From NCBI RefSeq assembly GCF_016746085.1, contig NZ_JAERTZ010000026.1, positions 372,001-436,000 on the forward strand: DNA of 64,000 bases. Reading direction: 5' to 3'. The notes below the pieces were generated by a model. It made no database searches, was not told the origin of the DNA, and saw only the letters and a program-made list of their open reading frames with translations. Positions 9,462 through 20,063 of this stretch are shown in pieces. Positions within the stretch are counted from its first letter, which is position 1. Every line of letters begins with the position of its first letter. The translations under genes and the position numbers were made by a program. Origin of the DNA: Zobellella iuensis (GTDB lineage: Bacteria > Pseudomonadota > Gammaproteobacteria > Enterobacterales > Aeromonadaceae).

Positions 9462-10928
9462 ATGAGCGAAATCCGTAGCCTTTCCCCTGCCCTGCTGTGG
9501 CAGTTTTTCGACACCCTCTGCAGTATTCCCCATCCTTCCGGCCATGAGGCGGCCTTGCGCCAGTGGATCGGCGACTGGGCGCGGGAGCAGGGGCTGGCGG
9601 TGCAGCAGGACAAGGTAGGCAATCTGATCATCCGCAAAGTCGCCACGGCGGGAATGGAACAACGCCAGGGGGTGATATTGCAAGCCCATATGGATATGGT
9701 TCCCCAGGCCAACGCCGACAGCCCCCATGATTTTACCCGGGATCCGATCCAGCCCTGGATCGACGGCGACTGGGTCCGCGCCCGCGGCACCACCCTGGGC
9801 GCCGACAACGGCATCGGCCTGGCCGCCTGCCTGGCGGTGCTGGCCGACGACAAGGTGCAGCATGGCCCGCTGGAAGTGCTGCTGACCGTGGACGAGGAAA
9901 GCGGCATGACCGGCGCCTTCGGCCTGGAGCCCGGTCTGTTGCGCGGCGAGATCCTGCTCAACACCGACTCGGAGCAGGACGGCGACGTCTACATGGGCTG
10001 CGCCGGCGGGGTGGATGCCAACATCACCCTGCCCTACGAGGCAGAGCCCGTCCCCGCCGGGCACCAGGCGGTGCGCCTGGCCATCACCGGCCTGCGCGGC
10101 GGCCACTCCGGCATCAATATCCACCAGGGCCGGGCCAGCGCCAACAAGCTGTTGGCGGAGCTGCTGCACGATATCGGCCAGCATATCCCGGCTCGGCTGG
10201 CCGAGCTTCACGGGGGCACCCTGCGTAACGCCATCGCCCGGGAAGCCTGGGCCCTGCTGACCCTGCCCGCCGCCGAGCTGGAGCGGGCACAAGATCTGGT
10301 TGAGTTATATCGCCGCCAGTACGCCGCCGAGTTCGCCGGCGTGGACGACTTTATCCGCCTGGAACTCGAGCCCGCCGGGCTGCCGCCGCGGGTGATGAGC
10401 GCGGCTCTGCAACACCGGCTGGTGGCCGCCCTGCTCGCCTGCCCCCACGGGGTGATGGAAATGAGCCGGGCCCTGGCCGGGGTGGTGCAGAGTTCCACCA
10501 ACCTGGGGGTGATCAAGACAGAAGCGGAGCAGGTCTACGTGCAATGCCTGATCCGTTCCCTGAGCGATGCGGGCCGGGACCGGGTGGCGGAGATGACGGC
10601 GGCGGTGTTCCGCCTGGCCGGCGCCGACTGCCGCTTCGACGGCGCCTACCCGGGCTGGCAACCCAACCCCGACTCCGCCATCATGAGGCTGCTGCTCGAC
10701 ACCCATGAGACCCTGTTCGGGGTCCAGCCGGCGGTCAAGGTGATCCACGCCGGCCTCGAATGCGGCCTGTTCAAGGCGGTCTATCCGGAGTGGGATATGG
10801 TGTCTTTCGGACCCACCATTCAGGGCGCCCATTCCCCGGACGAGCGGGTGCATATCGAAGCGGTGTCCCGCTTCTGGCAACTGCTGGTGCGGGTGCTCGG
10901 GCAGATACCCGAGAGCGACGACCGCTGA
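9462..10928 (+). CDS. pepD: aminoacyl-histidine dipeptidase (cytosol non-specific dipeptidase)
   Basis: PepD is a zinc metallopeptidase of the M20 family that cleaves dipeptides, including carnosine-type Xaa-His, in the cytosol. The 488-residue protein has the metal-binding blocks QAHMDMVPQ, GTTLGADNGIG and LTVDEESGMTGAFGL, then NTDSEQDGDVYMGCAGG, all characteristic of PepD. The length equals the family norm (about 485). The 155-base AT-rich gap upstream (9307-9461) should contain its promoter. PepD lies near gpt and dinB, as it does in Escherichia and Vibrio. Confidence 0.96.
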   Translation: MSEIRSLSPALLWQFFDTLCSIPHPSGHEAALRQWIGDWAREQGLAVQQDKVGNLIIRKVATAGMEQRQGVILQAHMDMVPQANADSPHDFTRDPIQPWIDGDWVRARGTTLGADNGIGLAACLAVLADDKVQHGPLEVLLTVDEESGMTGAFGLEPGLLRGEILLNTDSEQDGDVYMGCAGGVDANITLPYEAEPVPAGHQAVRLAITGLRGGHSGINIHQGRASANKLLAELLHDIGQHIPARLAELHGGTLRNAIAREAWALLTLPAAELERAQDLVELYRRQYAAEFAGVDDFIRLELEPAGLPPRVMSAALQHRLVAALLACPHGVMEMSRALAGVVQSSTNLGVIKTEAEQVYVQCLIRSLSDAGRDRVAEMTAAVFRLAGADCRFDGAYPGWQPNPDSAIMRLLLDTHETLFGVQPAVKVIHAGLECGLFKAVYPEWDMVSFGPTIQGAHSPDERVHIEAVSRFWQLLVRVLGQIPESDDR

Positions 10929-11023
10929 GCGTCAGCATCGGACCCAGCCATGTCGTCCCCGGTAGGCAAGGAGAGCAAATTGGCTTATGCTCTTGGCCAA
11001 TAGCCCGAATGGAGGAAGACGCC

Positions 11024-11362
11024 ATGAAATACGCCCCCCTGTGTGTGTTGCTGTCCCTGCTGGCGGCGCCGGCCATGGCCGACAACCTGCTGAACCGGAT
11101 GGTGAACTTCGGTCGGGAAGTGTTGGATGAAACCCGCAAGCTGGCCCCCGGAATACAGCATGATCGCCGGCATGAACAACCGGCCCAGGTCAGCCAGGCC
11201 GCCCCGGACGACGGCCGGCACAGCCCGGCTGTCGAGCTGGGGCAGGCGGCCCCCTCGGCTATAGCCCCGTCAGCCCCATCGAGCCTCCCGCCGGCGGCCT
11301 CCCCCTCGGCCAATCACGGCTGGCAGTTTGCGGAAGAAGACCACCTCAATTCCGCAAAATAA
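11024..11362 (+). CDS. small secreted protein of unknown function
   Basis: The family is not recognised. The 112-residue product starts with a clear Sec signal peptide (about residues 1-19, ending PAMA before DNLLN). The mature part begins with a short amphipathic stretch (NRMVNFGREVLDETRKL) and continues into a low-complexity tail rich in Ala, Pro and Ser. A strong ribosome site GGAGGA lies 7 bases before this ATG, which fixes the start. It lies between pepD and the convergent dinB. A small periplasmic protein is all that can be inferred. Confidence 0.6.
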   Translation: MKYAPLCVLLSLLAAPAMADNLLNRMVNFGREVLDETRKLAPGIQHDRRHEQPAQVSQAAPDDGRHSPAVELGQAAPSAIAPSAPSSLPPAASPSANHGWQFAEEDHLNSAK

Positions 11363-11400
11363 GGGGGCGCCGGCACAGAGCGAAGCAAACAAGAAAACCC

Positions 11401-12444
11401 TTACCACTCGAAACTGAGCTGCCGCTCGTCGGCCCGCGGACCCGCCAGCTCGACACTCACCCCCACCAGCCGTATCCCCCGCCCCCGGGCCCGCGCCCAA
11501 GCCTGTTCGCACAGCCGCAACGCCAGCGGCAGCTCCGCCCTCGGGCAGCGTCGGGACAGGGTGGTTTGCTCGAAATCGCTGAACTTCAGCTTGATACAGA
11601 GGCCGCACACCGGCCTGTCGCCAAGCCGTCGCACCAGCTCGGGCCAGAGTTTGGTCAGCACCAGCAACCCCTGCTCGGCCCGGTGAAGATCCTCGGCCAG
11701 GGTGGTCTCCACCCCCACCGATTTGCGCACCCATTCCGTCTGCACGGCCCGTTCGTCTATACCCCGGGCCCGCAGCCACAATAGCTGGCCGAATTTGCCG
11801 AAACGGCGCATCAGCTCGGCCTCTCCCACCGCCGCCAGCTGGCTGCAATATTCAAGCCCCAGTGCCGCCAGCTTCTCCGCCGTCTTGCGCCCGACCCCGG
11901 GGATCCTGGCCAGGGGCAAATGGTGGATGAATGCCTCGACCCGCTCCGGCGGCAGCACGAAGAGGCCGTCCGGCTTGTTTTCTTCCGAGGCGATCTTGGC
12001 CAGGAACTTGTTGGGGGCCACCCCGGCGGAGGCGGTCAGCTGCAGCTCGTCCCGAATGGCCCGGCGGATATCCCGGGCGATCAGGGTAGCGCTGCCGCCG
12101 AACCAGGGGCTGTCGCTCACATCCAGGTAGGCCTCGTCCAGTGACAGCGGCTCGACCAGATCGGTATAGCGACCGAATATCTCACGGATTTGGCGCGACA
12201 CCGCCTTGTACTCGGCCATATTACCGGGGATCAGCAAGAGCCCGGGACAGCGCTTCAACGCCTGGTGGCTGGCCATGGCCGAACGCACCCCGAAGGCCCG
12301 GGCCGGGTAGTTGCAGGTGGCGATAACCCCCCGCCGGCTGGCACTGCCGCCGATGGCCAGGGGAATATCCCGCCACTCGGGATGGGCGCGCATCTCCACC
12401 GCGGCGAAAAAGCAGTCCATATCGACGTGGATGATCTTGCGCAT
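11401..12444 (-). CDS. dinB: DNA polymerase IV
   Basis: DinB is a Y-family translesion polymerase. The 347-residue protein begins MRKIIHVDMDCFFAAVEMR, containing the first catalytic aspartate. It carries SLDEAYLDVS with the other acidic catalytic residues, the helix-hairpin-helix segment IPGVGRKTAEKLAALG, and the little-finger domain. The start at 12444 is preferred over an upstream in-frame ATG at 12519, because the extra 25 residues would be encoded by a heptamer tandem repeat (SFQLPAS repeated) and are not part of the family. It is adjacent to nqrM, as in Vibrio-like genomes. Confidence 0.95.
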   Translation of the reverse strand: MRKIIHVDMDCFFAAVEMRAHPEWRDIPLAIGGSASRRGVIATCNYPARAFGVRSAMASHQALKRCPGLLLIPGNMAEYKAVSRQIREIFGRYTDLVEPLSLDEAYLDVSDSPWFGGSATLIARDIRRAIRDELQLTASAGVAPNKFLAKIASEENKPDGLFVLPPERVEAFIHHLPLARIPGVGRKTAEKLAALGLEYCSQLAAVGEAELMRRFGKFGQLLWLRARGIDERAVQTEWVRKSVGVETTLAEDLHRAEQGLLVLTKLWPELVRRLGDRPVCGLCIKLKFSDFEQTTLSRRCPRAELPLALRLCEQAWARARGRGIRLVGVSVELAGPRADERQLSFEW

Positions 12445-12454
12445 GACAATCAAA

Positions 12455-12516
12455 GCCGGAAGCTGGAAGCTGGAAGCTGGAAGCTGGAAGCTGGAAGCTG
12501 GAAGCTGGAAGCTGGA
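12455..12516. repeat. GCTGGAA heptamer tandem repeat
   Basis: Nearly nine head-to-tail copies of GCTGGAA (the first copy reads GCCGGAA) lie directly upstream of dinB. Degenerate copies continue near 12563-12590. The tract lies between dinB and nqrM. A related degenerate tract of the same unit occurs at about 50555-50598. Confidence 0.9.
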
Positions 12517-12584
12517 CAAGAATGCTCGCCTGTCTCGTTCAAGGCAAACCGGATTGCTTCAGGCTTCCAGCTTCGGGCTTAAAG

Positions 12585-12809
12585 CTAAATGATGCGGTTT
12601 TCTTCCAGCATCTTGCGGCGGGCTTCTTCCTTGGCCATCTTCTTCTTGCGGTTATCGCAAGGGTCGGGGCAGTCGCAGGCTTTCTCCACCCCGACCGAGC
12701 CCAGGCCGCCACAGGAGCCGGAGATGGTTTTACGCTGAACGATGTAGCCGATGGCCATGGCGGCCATCACCAGGGCAAACACCACTAACGTAACAAAGAA
12801 ATACAGCAT
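12585..12809 (-). CDS. nqrM: Na+-NQR maturation factor NqrM
   Basis: NqrM is needed for assembly of the Na+-NQR complex, probably by helping to build the iron centre in NqrD/NqrE. The 74-residue protein has one N-terminal membrane helix followed by the family signature SGSCGGLGSVGVEKACDCPDPC with its four conserved cysteines, and a basic C-terminus ending ENRII. It directly follows apbE in the order nqrABCDEF-apbE-nqrM, which is conserved in Vibrio. Confidence 0.95.
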   Translation of the reverse strand: MLYFFVTLVVFALVMAAMAIGYIVQRKTISGSCGGLGSVGVEKACDCPDPCDNRKKKMAKEEARRKMLEENRII

Positions 12810-12810
12810 A

Positions 12811-13845
12811 TCAACCTCTTAAATACTTTTTGAAGGCGCTGGACATATCCACCCGGAAGCCTTCGTCGGTCTTGGTCAGCAGGTAGATGGCCAGGCGGTG
12901 TTCTTCGGCAAAGGCCAGTGCCCGCTCGGTGCCCATCACCGTCAGGGCGGTGGCCAGCCCATCGGCGATCATACAGGAGGGATGCACCACTGTCACCGAC
13001 GCCAGTTGATGGCTGATGGGCTTACCGGTCACCGGATCCATGGTGTGCGACAGCCGCTTGCCGTCCAGCTCGTAATAGTTACGGTAGTCGCCGGAGGTGG
13101 CCACGGCATTGTTGTCCACCGCTATCACCTGCTGCACCGCCCCCATTCCCGGCCCCGGTTTTTCCACCGCAATACGCCAGGGCTGCCCTTGGGCATTGGT
13201 GCCGCTGACCCGCAGATCCCCGCCGATTTCCACCAGATAATTGGCAAAGCCTTCCTCCGCCAGGTACTCGGACAGCACATCGGTGCCGAAGCCCTTGGCG
13301 ATGGCGGACAGGTCCACATAGAGTTCGGGAATGGTCTTGCTCAGGTATTCCCCCTCTGCATCCACCTTCACCGCCAGGTGCTGCAGGCCGGTCCGCGCCC
13401 GGACCTCGGCCAGCTGCTGCTCGCTCGGGATCCGGCTAGGCCGGGCATCGGGACCGAAGCCCCACAGGTTGACCAGGGGCCCCACCGTCACATCCAGCGC
13501 CTTCCCGGTCTGCCGCCCCAGTTGCAGCGAGGCGGTCACCACCTTGGCAAAATCGGCAGAGACCGGGAAGGGACTGTCGTCACCATGGCGGTTGAAGCGG
13601 CTCAGTTCGGAGTCTTCCCGGTAGGTGGACATCTGATCATTAACCCGCTCCAGCCGCCGATCGATCTCGTCCTGCAGCTCGCGTGCCCGACTCTCGTCGG
13701 CTCCCACCACCTTCACCGAATAGTAGGTGCCCATGGTATTGCCGGTCAGGTGCAACTGCGCTTGTTCGGGGCCGGACGGCTTACAGGCCGCCAATAAAAA
13801 GGCCAGCCCCAGGGGGGCCAGCCAGTTGCTTACATAAGATTTCAT
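12811..13845 (-). CDS. apbE: FAD:protein FMN transferase
   Basis: ApbE covalently attaches FMN, from FAD, to threonine in the SGAT motifs of NqrB and NqrC. The 344-residue product is a lipoprotein (lipobox LLAAC at about residues 17-21) acting on the periplasmic side. Family segments include GNTMGTYYSVKV, LSAIAKGFGTDV, VEIGGDLRVSG and SHTMDPVTGKP. It lies between nqrF and nqrM with a one-base gap to the latter. Its presence in the operon matches the flavinylation sites seen in NqrB and NqrC. Confidence 0.96.
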   Translation of the reverse strand: MKSYVSNWLAPLGLAFLLAACKPSGPEQAQLHLTGNTMGTYYSVKVVGADESRARELQDEIDRRLERVNDQMSTYREDSELSRFNRHGDDSPFPVSADFAKVVTASLQLGRQTGKALDVTVGPLVNLWGFGPDARPSRIPSEQQLAEVRARTGLQHLAVKVDAEGEYLSKTIPELYVDLSAIAKGFGTDVLSEYLAEEGFANYLVEIGGDLRVSGTNAQGQPWRIAVEKPGPGMGAVQQVIAVDNNAVATSGDYRNYYELDGKRLSHTMDPVTGKPISHQLASVTVVHPSCMIADGLATALTVMGTERALAFAEEHRLAIYLLTKTDEGFRVDMSSAFKKYLRG

Positions 13846-13865
13846 CAGTGTTTAACCACTATTGT

Positions 13866-15089
13866 TTAACCACCAAAGTCATCCAGCAGGATGTTGTCAT
13901 CTTCCACGCCCAGGTTCTTGAGCATGTTGATCACGGCGGCGTTCATCACGGGCGGACCACACATGTAGTACTCGCAATCCTCGGGCGCATCGTGATCCCG
14001 CAGGTAGTTCTCGTACAGCACGTTATGGATGAAACCGGTGTAGCCGGTCCAATCGTCGCCGGGCTGGGGATCGGAGAGCGCCACATGCCACTTGAAGTTG
14101 TCGAACTGCTCCTGCAGGCCGTCGAAGTCTTCCACGTAGAACATCTCGCGCTTGGAACGGGCACCGTACCAGAAGCTGATCTTGCGCTTGGAGTTCAGGC
14201 GCTTGAGCTGATCGAAGATGTGCGAGCGCATCGGGGCCATACCGGCGCCACCGCCGATAAACACCATCTCGGCATCGGTATCCTTGGCGAAGAACTCACC
14301 GAAGGGACCGGAAATGGTGGCCTTGTCACCGGCCTTCAGCGACCAGATGTAGGAGGACATCTTGCCGGGAGGGGCGGTCCAGTTGCTGGGCGGCGGAGTG
14401 GCGATCCGCACGTTCAGCATGATGATGCCTTCTTCTTCCGGATAGTTGGCCATGGAGTAGGCGCGGATGGTTTCCTCGTCTACCTTGGACTCCAGATCGA
14501 AGATCTTGAACTTGTCCCAGTCTTCCCGGTATTCCTCGGGCACGTCGAAGTCCTTGTACTTGACGTGGTGGGGCGGCGCCTCGATCTGAATGTAACCGCC
14601 GGCACGGAAAGGTACGCTTTCGCCGTTGGGGATCTTCAGCTTGAGTTCCTTGATGAAGGTGGCCTTGTTATCGTTGGAGATAACATCGCAGTCCCACTTC
14701 TTGATACCGAACACTTCTTCCGGCAGCTCGATCTTCATGTCGCCCTTGACGTTCACCTGACAGGACAGGCGCTCGCCGTGACGCGCTTCGCGCTTGGAGA
14801 TGTGATCCAGCTCGGTGGGCAGGATTTCACCGCCCCCGTCCAGCACACGTACCCGGCACTGGCCGCAGGAGCCACCGCCACCACAGGCAGAAGAGACGAA
14901 GATACCGTTGGCGGCCAGGGCGCCCAGCAGCTTGACGCCGGCGCCGGAGGTGATCGCCTTTTCGGGATCGTCGTTGATGCTGATAGTCACATCCCCTTCC
15001 GCGACCAGCTTGGACTTGGCAAACAGGATAATGCTTACCAGGACCAGCACGATCACGGTGAACATGACCACGCCTAGAATGATTTCCAT
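13866..15089 (-). CDS. nqrF: Na+-NQR subunit F
   Basis: NqrF is the NADH-oxidising subunit of the sodium pump. The 407-residue protein has an N-terminal membrane helix, then a [2Fe-2S] ferredoxin domain with the cysteine cluster in [14 protein letters not shown]. An FAD-binding ferredoxin-reductase domain (RAYSMANYP) and an NADH-binding domain ([24 protein letters not shown]) follow. The order and length (407) match Vibrio NqrF. It is the last structural gene of the nqr operon before apbE. Confidence 0.97.
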   Translation of the reverse strand: MEIILGVVMFTVIVLVLVSIILFAKSKLVAEGDVTISINDDPEKAITSGAGVKLLGALAANGIFVSSACGGGGSCGQCRVRVLDGGGEILPTELDHISKREARHGERLSCQVNVKGDMKIELPEEVFGIKKWDCDVISNDNKATFIKELKLKIPNGESVPFRAGGYIQIEAPPHHVKYKDFDVPEEYREDWDKFKIFDLESKVDEETIRAYSMANYPEEEGIIMLNVRIATPPPSNWTAPPGKMSSYIWSLKAGDKATISGPFGEFFAKDTDAEMVFIGGGAGMAPMRSHIFDQLKRLNSKRKISFWYGARSKREMFYVEDFDGLQEQFDNFKWHVALSDPQPGDDWTGYTGFIHNVLYENYLRDHDAPEDCEYYMCGPPVMNAAVINMLKNLGVEDDNILLDDFGG

Positions 15090-15115
15090 CGATTATTCCT
15101 TTTCCGTCACTGGGT

Positions 15116-15712
15116 TTACAGAGAAATGCCAGAGAAAGACATGAAGCCGAGGGCCATCAGGCCGGCGGAAATAAAGGTGATCCCCAGGCCACGCAGGCCG
15201 TCGGGCACATCCGCATACTTCATCTTCTCACGCAAACCGGCCAGGGCCACAATCGCCAGCATCCAGCCCACACCTGAGCCAAAACCGTAGACGATGGACT
15301 CGGCGAAGTTGTAGTCCCGCTGCACCATGAAAGATACGCCACCGAAGATGGCACAGTTCACGGTGATCAGTGGCAGGAAGATCCCGAGCGCGTTGTAAAG
15401 CGCGGGGAAAAACTTGTCCAGGGTCATCTCCAGGATCTGCACCAGCGCCGCGATTACCCCGATAAAGGTAATGAAGTTCAGGAAGCTCAGATCCACCCCG
15501 GGCGCCAGGGCGCCATCCTTGAGGATGAAGTTGTAGATGAGGTTATTCACCGGCACCGCTATGGTCAGCACCACGATAACCGCCACCCCCAGGCCGAAGG
15601 AGGTTTTCACCTTCTTGGACACCGCCAGGAAGGTACACATCCCCAGGAAGAAGGCCAACGCCAGGTTCTCGATAAAGACGGCGCGGACAAACAGACTCAG
15701 AAAATGTTCCAT
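15116..15712 (-). CDS. nqrE: Na+-NQR subunit E
   Basis: NqrE is one of the two homologous integral membrane subunits (with NqrD) that share an intramembrane iron centre and form part of the sodium path. The 198-residue protein starts [19 protein letters not shown] and has about six membrane helices. The cysteine-bearing half-motifs LGMCTF and TVNCAIFGG are present. The start at 15712 gives the exact family length. Longer in-frame extensions lie inside nqrD and are not used. Confidence 0.97.
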   Translation of the reverse strand: MEHFLSLFVRAVFIENLALAFFLGMCTFLAVSKKVKTSFGLGVAVIVVLTIAVPVNNLIYNFILKDGALAPGVDLSFLNFITFIGVIAALVQILEMTLDKFFPALYNALGIFLPLITVNCAIFGGVSFMVQRDYNFAESIVYGFGSGVGWMLAIVALAGLREKMKYADVPDGLRGLGITFISAGLMALGFMSFSGISL

Positions 15713-15713
15713 G

Positions 15714-16346
15714 TTACTCCTTCGCCTCCACCTGCTCCGGACGGAAAGTACGCAGTATCCAGATAAAACCACCGATGATGAAGAAGGCGCTCGGCGGCAA
15801 CAGCAGCATGCCGTTGGCCTGATACCAGCCACCGTTCTTGATCAGCGGCAGTATCTCGATACCGAACCAGGTGCCGGCACCGAACAGCTCACGCACCGTG
15901 GCCACCACCAGCAGGATCAGACCGTAACCCAGGCCGTTGCCGATGCCGTCCAGGAAGGACATCATGGGCGGGCTCTTCATGGCGTAGGCTTCGGCGCGAC
16001 CCATGACGATACAGTTGGTGATGATCAGACCCACAAACACCGACAGCTGCTTGGAGATGTCGTAGGCGTAAGCCTTGAGGATCTGGTCCACCACGATAAC
16101 CAGGGAGGCGATGATCGCCATCTGGGCGATAATCCGTACCGAGTTCGGGATCTGGTTGCGGATCAGCGAGATAAACAGGTTCGAAAACGCCGTTACCGCG
16201 ACAACCGCCAGCGACATCACGAATGCCGTCTGCATCTGGGTGGTTACCGCCAGTGCCGAGCAAACCCCCAGTACCTGCAGGGCGATGGGGTTGTTGCCGA
16301 ACACGGGTCCGAACAACACCTTTTTCATTTCAGCTTTATCAGCCAT
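15714..16346 (-). CDS. nqrD: Na+-NQR subunit D
   Basis: NqrD is a polytopic membrane subunit paired with NqrE. The 210-residue product has six predicted membrane helices and the paired cysteine motifs LGVCSALAV and [13 protein letters not shown] that help to ligate the intramembrane iron. It overlaps the nqrC end by 8 bases and is followed by nqrE after a single base, so translation is tightly coupled. Confidence 0.97.
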   Translation of the reverse strand: MADKAEMKKVLFGPVFGNNPIALQVLGVCSALAVTTQMQTAFVMSLAVVAVTAFSNLFISLIRNQIPNSVRIIAQMAIIASLVIVVDQILKAYAYDISKQLSVFVGLIITNCIVMGRAEAYAMKSPPMMSFLDGIGNGLGYGLILLVVATVRELFGAGTWFGIEILPLIKNGGWYQANGMLLLPPSAFFIIGGFIWILRTFRPEQVEAKE

Positions 16347-17109
16347 TGTTCAGCTCTCCTTCACGAATCTTGGCAAGGAAAGGACCGAAGCCTTTGGGAC
16401 CCATCCAGAATTCAAAGGTATATTGAACGCCGTTGGAGGTCAGGGTGGCACCGGACAGGCCGTCCACACCGTGTTCCGAACCTTCGGGCGCGCCGCCCTT
16501 GACTACCCGCAGCGCCGGCCGGCCTTGCTCATCGAACAACTGCTTGCCGACGAACTGGGCACGCCAGTTGGGGTTTTCAATCTCACCGCCGAGTCCGGGA
16601 GTTTCCCCCTGCTCGTAGTAGGTGATGCCCTTGATGGTGTTGCCGTCCGGGGCGACCGCGACGAAGGCGTACATGGTGGACCACAGGCCCTGGCCGTGTA
16701 CCGGCAGTATGATGCTGTCCAGCTCGCCGTTTTCGTCCTTGGCCAGGTACACCGGCGCCAGGTTGGCGCGGCGGCGGATGCCGGCCGGATCTTCACCGCT
16801 GCTCAGCGCTATGCTGGCGGAAGTGTCCTTGGCGGCATTACGCTGGTTATAGCCTTCCGCCGGCAGGTCGGAGAACTCGCCGGTATCCAGATCCACCAGG
16901 CGAGCCTCGATGTAGCGGGCATAGTTTTCCGCCACATTGGCCCGGCCCAGGCCGGCCACGTCGACGATATTGGTCTGCACATCCAGAACCTGGTTGCGCT
17001 GCTGAATCGGCTTCAGGCCCACGGCGGCAACGGACACCACTATGGAGCACACCAGACACAAGCCACCGATCACGGCAAAGGTTCTGCCGATTGTTTCTTT
17101 CTTAGCCAC
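16339..17109 (-). CDS. nqrC: Na+-NQR subunit C
   Basis: NqrC carries a covalently bound FMN in the electron path of the sodium pump. The 256-residue protein has an N-terminal membrane helix (about 11-33) and a periplasmic FMN-binding domain. The flavinylation motif [10 protein letters not shown] places the acceptor threonine near residue 222. ApbE, encoded in the same operon, is the enzyme that modifies this motif. It overlaps nqrB and nqrD by 8 bases each. Confidence 0.97.
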   Translation of the reverse strand: MAKKETIGRTFAVIGGLCLVCSIVVSVAAVGLKPIQQRNQVLDVQTNIVDVAGLGRANVAENYARYIEARLVDLDTGEFSDLPAEGYNQRNAAKDTSASIALSSGEDPAGIRRRANLAPVYLAKDENGELDSIILPVHGQGLWSTMYAFVAVAPDGNTIKGITYYEQGETPGLGGEIENPNWRAQFVGKQLFDEQGRPALRVVKGGAPEGSEHGVDGLSGATLTSNGVQYTFEFWMGPKGFGPFLAKIREGELNNG

Positions 17110-18340
17110 GAGCCAGCCTCCGTTTGATATTGGCCTGCACCACGAAGTGGTCGAACAGGGGCGCGAACAGGTTGGCGAACAGGATGGCCAGCATCATGCC
17201 TTCGGGGAAGGCGGGGTTGGCCACGCGGATCAGCACCACCATGACCCCGATCAGGGCGCCGTACCACCATTTACCCTTGTTGGTAAAGGAAGCGGACACC
17301 GGGTCGGTCGCCATGAACATCATACCGAAGGCAAAGCCGCCCAATACCAGGTGCCAGTGCCAGGGCATGGAGAACATGGCATTGGTGTCGGAGCCGATGA
17401 CGTTGAACAGGGTCGCGGTCAGCACCATGCCGATCATCACGCCGGCGACGATACGCCAGGAGGCGATGCCCAGGTAGATGATGAACAGACCACCGATCAG
17501 GATGGCCAGGGTGGACACTTCACCGATGGAACCCTGCATGTTGCCGATAAAGGCATCCATCCAGCTGATCACGGCACCGGTATTCACGTCCATCAGCGCG
17601 GCCTGACCACCCGCAGCCCACTGGCCCAGGGCGGTGGCGCCGGAAAAACCGTCGACCGCGGTCCAGACCGCATCACCGGAAATTTCAGCCGGGTAGGCGA
17701 AGAACAGGAAGGCACGACCGGCCAGGGCCGGGTTGAGGAAGTTCTTGCCGGTACCGCCGAAGATCTCCTTGGCCATGACCACACCGAAGGTGATACCCAG
17801 GGCGGCCTGCCACAGGGGCAGGGTGGCGGGCACGATCAGGGCGAACAGCACGGAGGTCACGAAGAAGCCTTCGTTCACTTCATGCTTGCGCACGGACGCG
17901 AACAGCACTTCCCAGAAGCCACCGACCACGAACACGGTCAGGTAGATGGGCAGGAAGTACATGGCACCCAGCAGCAGGTTACTGCCCCAGCCGGCGCCTT
18001 CTCCCAGGGTTGCCCCCAGGCTCTGGGCCAGGCCGTAACGCCAGTTGCCATCGATGACCGCGGCCAGTTCGGCCGGGCTGTACATGCTGGTGAGGGCCGC
18101 AATGGCCTGGCCGCCGGCGTTGTACATACCGAAGAACATGGCCGGGAAGGTCGCCAGCCACACCATGATCATGATGCGCTTCAAATCGATGCTGTCGCGC
18201 ACATGGGAGGCGTTGCGGGTTACCATGCCCGGGGTATAGAGTACGGTCGCTACCGCTTCATACAGGGCGTAAAACTTTTCGTATTTACCACCCGGCTCGA
18301 AATGGTGTTCGAGCTTTTCAAGAGTGTGTTTCAAGCTCAT
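17102..18340 (-). CDS. nqrB: Na+-NQR subunit B
   Basis: NqrB is the large membrane subunit that binds riboflavin and a covalent FMN and delivers electrons to ubiquinone. The 412-residue protein has about ten membrane helices. The flavinylation motif [10 protein letters not shown] places the acceptor threonine at residue 236, the same position as in Vibrio cholerae NqrB. It is the second gene of the nqr operon. Confidence 0.97.
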   Translation of the reverse strand: MSLKHTLEKLEHHFEPGGKYEKFYALYEAVATVLYTPGMVTRNASHVRDSIDLKRIMIMVWLATFPAMFFGMYNAGGQAIAALTSMYSPAELAAVIDGNWRYGLAQSLGATLGEGAGWGSNLLLGAMYFLPIYLTVFVVGGFWEVLFASVRKHEVNEGFFVTSVLFALIVPATLPLWQAALGITFGVVMAKEIFGGTGKNFLNPALAGRAFLFFAYPAEISGDAVWTAVDGFSGATALGQWAAGGQAALMDVNTGAVISWMDAFIGNMQGSIGEVSTLAILIGGLFIIYLGIASWRIVAGVMIGMVLTATLFNVIGSDTNAMFSMPWHWHLVLGGFAFGMMFMATDPVSASFTNKGKWWYGALIGVMVVLIRVANPAFPEGMMLAILFANLFAPLFDHFVVQANIKRRLARG

Positions 18341-18343
18341 TAC

Positions 18344-19687
18344 TTAGCCCTCTAGATCAATCTTGGTCAGACACTGACGCAGGACCTGGCCGTAATCGTA
18401 TTTGCCCGGGCACACGTAGGTACAGAGCGCCAGATCTTCTTCATCCAGTTCCAGGCAGCCCATGGTCTGGGCGCTGTCGCTATCACCGGACAGCAGATCA
18501 CGCAGCAACAGAGTCGGCAGAATATCCAGAGGCATGATGCGCTCGTAGTTGCCGATGGGAACCATCGCCCGAGCAGAGCCGTTGGTGGTGGTGGTCAGGT
18601 CGAACAGCTTACCCTTGGCCAGGTGGCTCAGGTAGGCGCGGGTCACGGAGAACTTGTTGGCGCCCGGCGCCAGCCAGCCCATGAACTCTTTTTCGCGACC
18701 TTCGGCCAGTACCGACACCTGCAGATGGTAACGACCCAGATAGGCGTAGGGACCATTGGCATTGGTACCGGACAGCACCGAGCCCGAAATAATGCGGTTT
18801 TCACCATCCTGCAGCTCGCCGGCGGTCAGCGCTTCCAGGGAGGCGCCGATGCGGGTACGCAGCAGACGGGGCTTCTGTACCACGGGGCCCCCCAGGGCGA
18901 CCACCCGATCGGTGAACAGTTCACCTGTGGTGAACAGCTTGCCGAAGGCGATGACGTCCTGGTAGTTGATATACCAGACCACCTTGCCGGGGACGATGGG
19001 ATCGATAAAGTGGATGTGGGTGCCCGGAAGACCGGCGGGATGCACACCAACGAACACATGTTCCTTGATGTTGTCAGCCTGGGCCTGAGGCAAGCTGCCC
19101 TCGCCCTTGCACACATGCACCTGACCATCGGTCAGGCGGCTCAGCACCTGCAGACCATCGGTAAACGCCTGGGCATTTTCCTTGATGATCAGTTCGGCGT
19201 TGGCGCACAGGGGGTTGGAGTCCATGGCCGTAACAAAGATAGAGCGCGGGGTAGAACCTACGGCCGGCACCTTGCTGAAAGGGCGGGTACGCAGGGCGGT
19301 CCACATGCCGGATTCAACCAGCTGCTCTCTGACGGTGTCACGTTCAAGTTTGGACAGTTCGGTGGAAGCGTATTTTGAAAAAGTAATCTGCTCTTCGCTG
19401 TCATCGACGGCAATCACCACGGATTGCAGTACACGCTTGGCGCCGCGATTTATTTCAACCACTGTACCGGCGGCGGGAGCTGTGAATTTAACGCCAGGAT
19501 TCTTCTTGTCTTCGAAGATCACCTGACCTTTCTTAACGCGGTCCTCTACCTTGATATACATGGTAGGGCGCATTCCCACAAACTCCTCGCCCAGCGTAGC
19601 AACACGTTGGATGGCAGGACCATCGTAGATTACTTGCTCTGGGGCCCCGGAGATAGGGAGGTCCAGTCCTTTTTTAATTGTAATCAT
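18344..19687 (-). CDS. nqrA: Na+-NQR subunit A
   Basis: NqrA is the peripheral cytosolic subunit implicated in ubiquinone binding. The 447-residue protein begins [14 protein letters not shown], the usual family N-terminus, so the ATG at 19687 is used rather than an in-frame GTG four codons upstream. Features include [18 protein letters not shown] and the C-terminal [23 protein letters not shown] block. It is the first gene of nqrABCDEF-apbE-nqrM, all on the minus strand. Confidence 0.97.
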   Translation of the reverse strand: MITIKKGLDLPISGAPEQVIYDGPAIQRVATLGEEFVGMRPTMYIKVEDRVKKGQVIFEDKKNPGVKFTAPAAGTVVEINRGAKRVLQSVVIAVDDSEEQITFSKYASTELSKLERDTVREQLVESGMWTALRTRPFSKVPAVGSTPRSIFVTAMDSNPLCANAELIIKENAQAFTDGLQVLSRLTDGQVHVCKGEGSLPQAQADNIKEHVFVGVHPAGLPGTHIHFIDPIVPGKVVWYINYQDVIAFGKLFTTGELFTDRVVALGGPVVQKPRLLRTRIGASLEALTAGELQDGENRIISGSVLSGTNANGPYAYLGRYHLQVSVLAEGREKEFMGWLAPGANKFSVTRAYLSHLAKGKLFDLTTTTNGSARAMVPIGNYERIMPLDILPTLLLRDLLSGDSDSAQTMGCLELDEEDLALCTYVCPGKYDYGQVLRQCLTKIDLEG

Positions 19688-20063
19688 ACTCACTTGCACT
19701 ACTTGTTAGGGGAAGACAGGTACTTGCCATGTCAGACATGACAACATGCTGATGAGTCGCTACCGGTCTGCCTCTATCGTCTTGGCAACAGCATGACTAC
19801 AGTCCGGTAACATCCAGCCCGATATAAAAGGCGCATAATTCTAGCACTTTTCACGCGGCGGCTGCCATGGCAATTACCAAAAATTACCGCTTCTTTCAGC
19901 AAAAACGGATGACCTCAGCTCGCGGCTAGCAAAAATAAGGCCATGATATTTGGCTGTTTATTAGCCCTTGGTCGCATATTGCTTGCGCAAACGCAAACAC
20001 CGGGCCACCGCCCGGCGGGGCCGGAGCGGTAACAAAAAAACCAAGGCCGGGTAACATGGACGG
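19688..20063. other. intergenic region upstream of nqrA with a 13-base palindrome
   Basis: No gene is visible in this 376-base gap. It must contain the nqr promoter. A perfect palindrome CATGTCAGACATG lies at 19728-19740, about 40 bases before the nqrA start, and could be an operator or a leader hairpin. Further upstream, TAGAAT on the minus strand near 19838-19843 could be a -10 element, but I see no convincing -35. Confidence 0.4.

Noticed and set aside
12445-12519. Extended DinB N-terminus
   Set aside because: Encoded by the heptamer repeat; the family start MRKIIHVDMD is at 12444.
12455-12590. CRISPR-like array
   Set aside because: The unit is a contiguous 7-base tandem repeat with no spacers.
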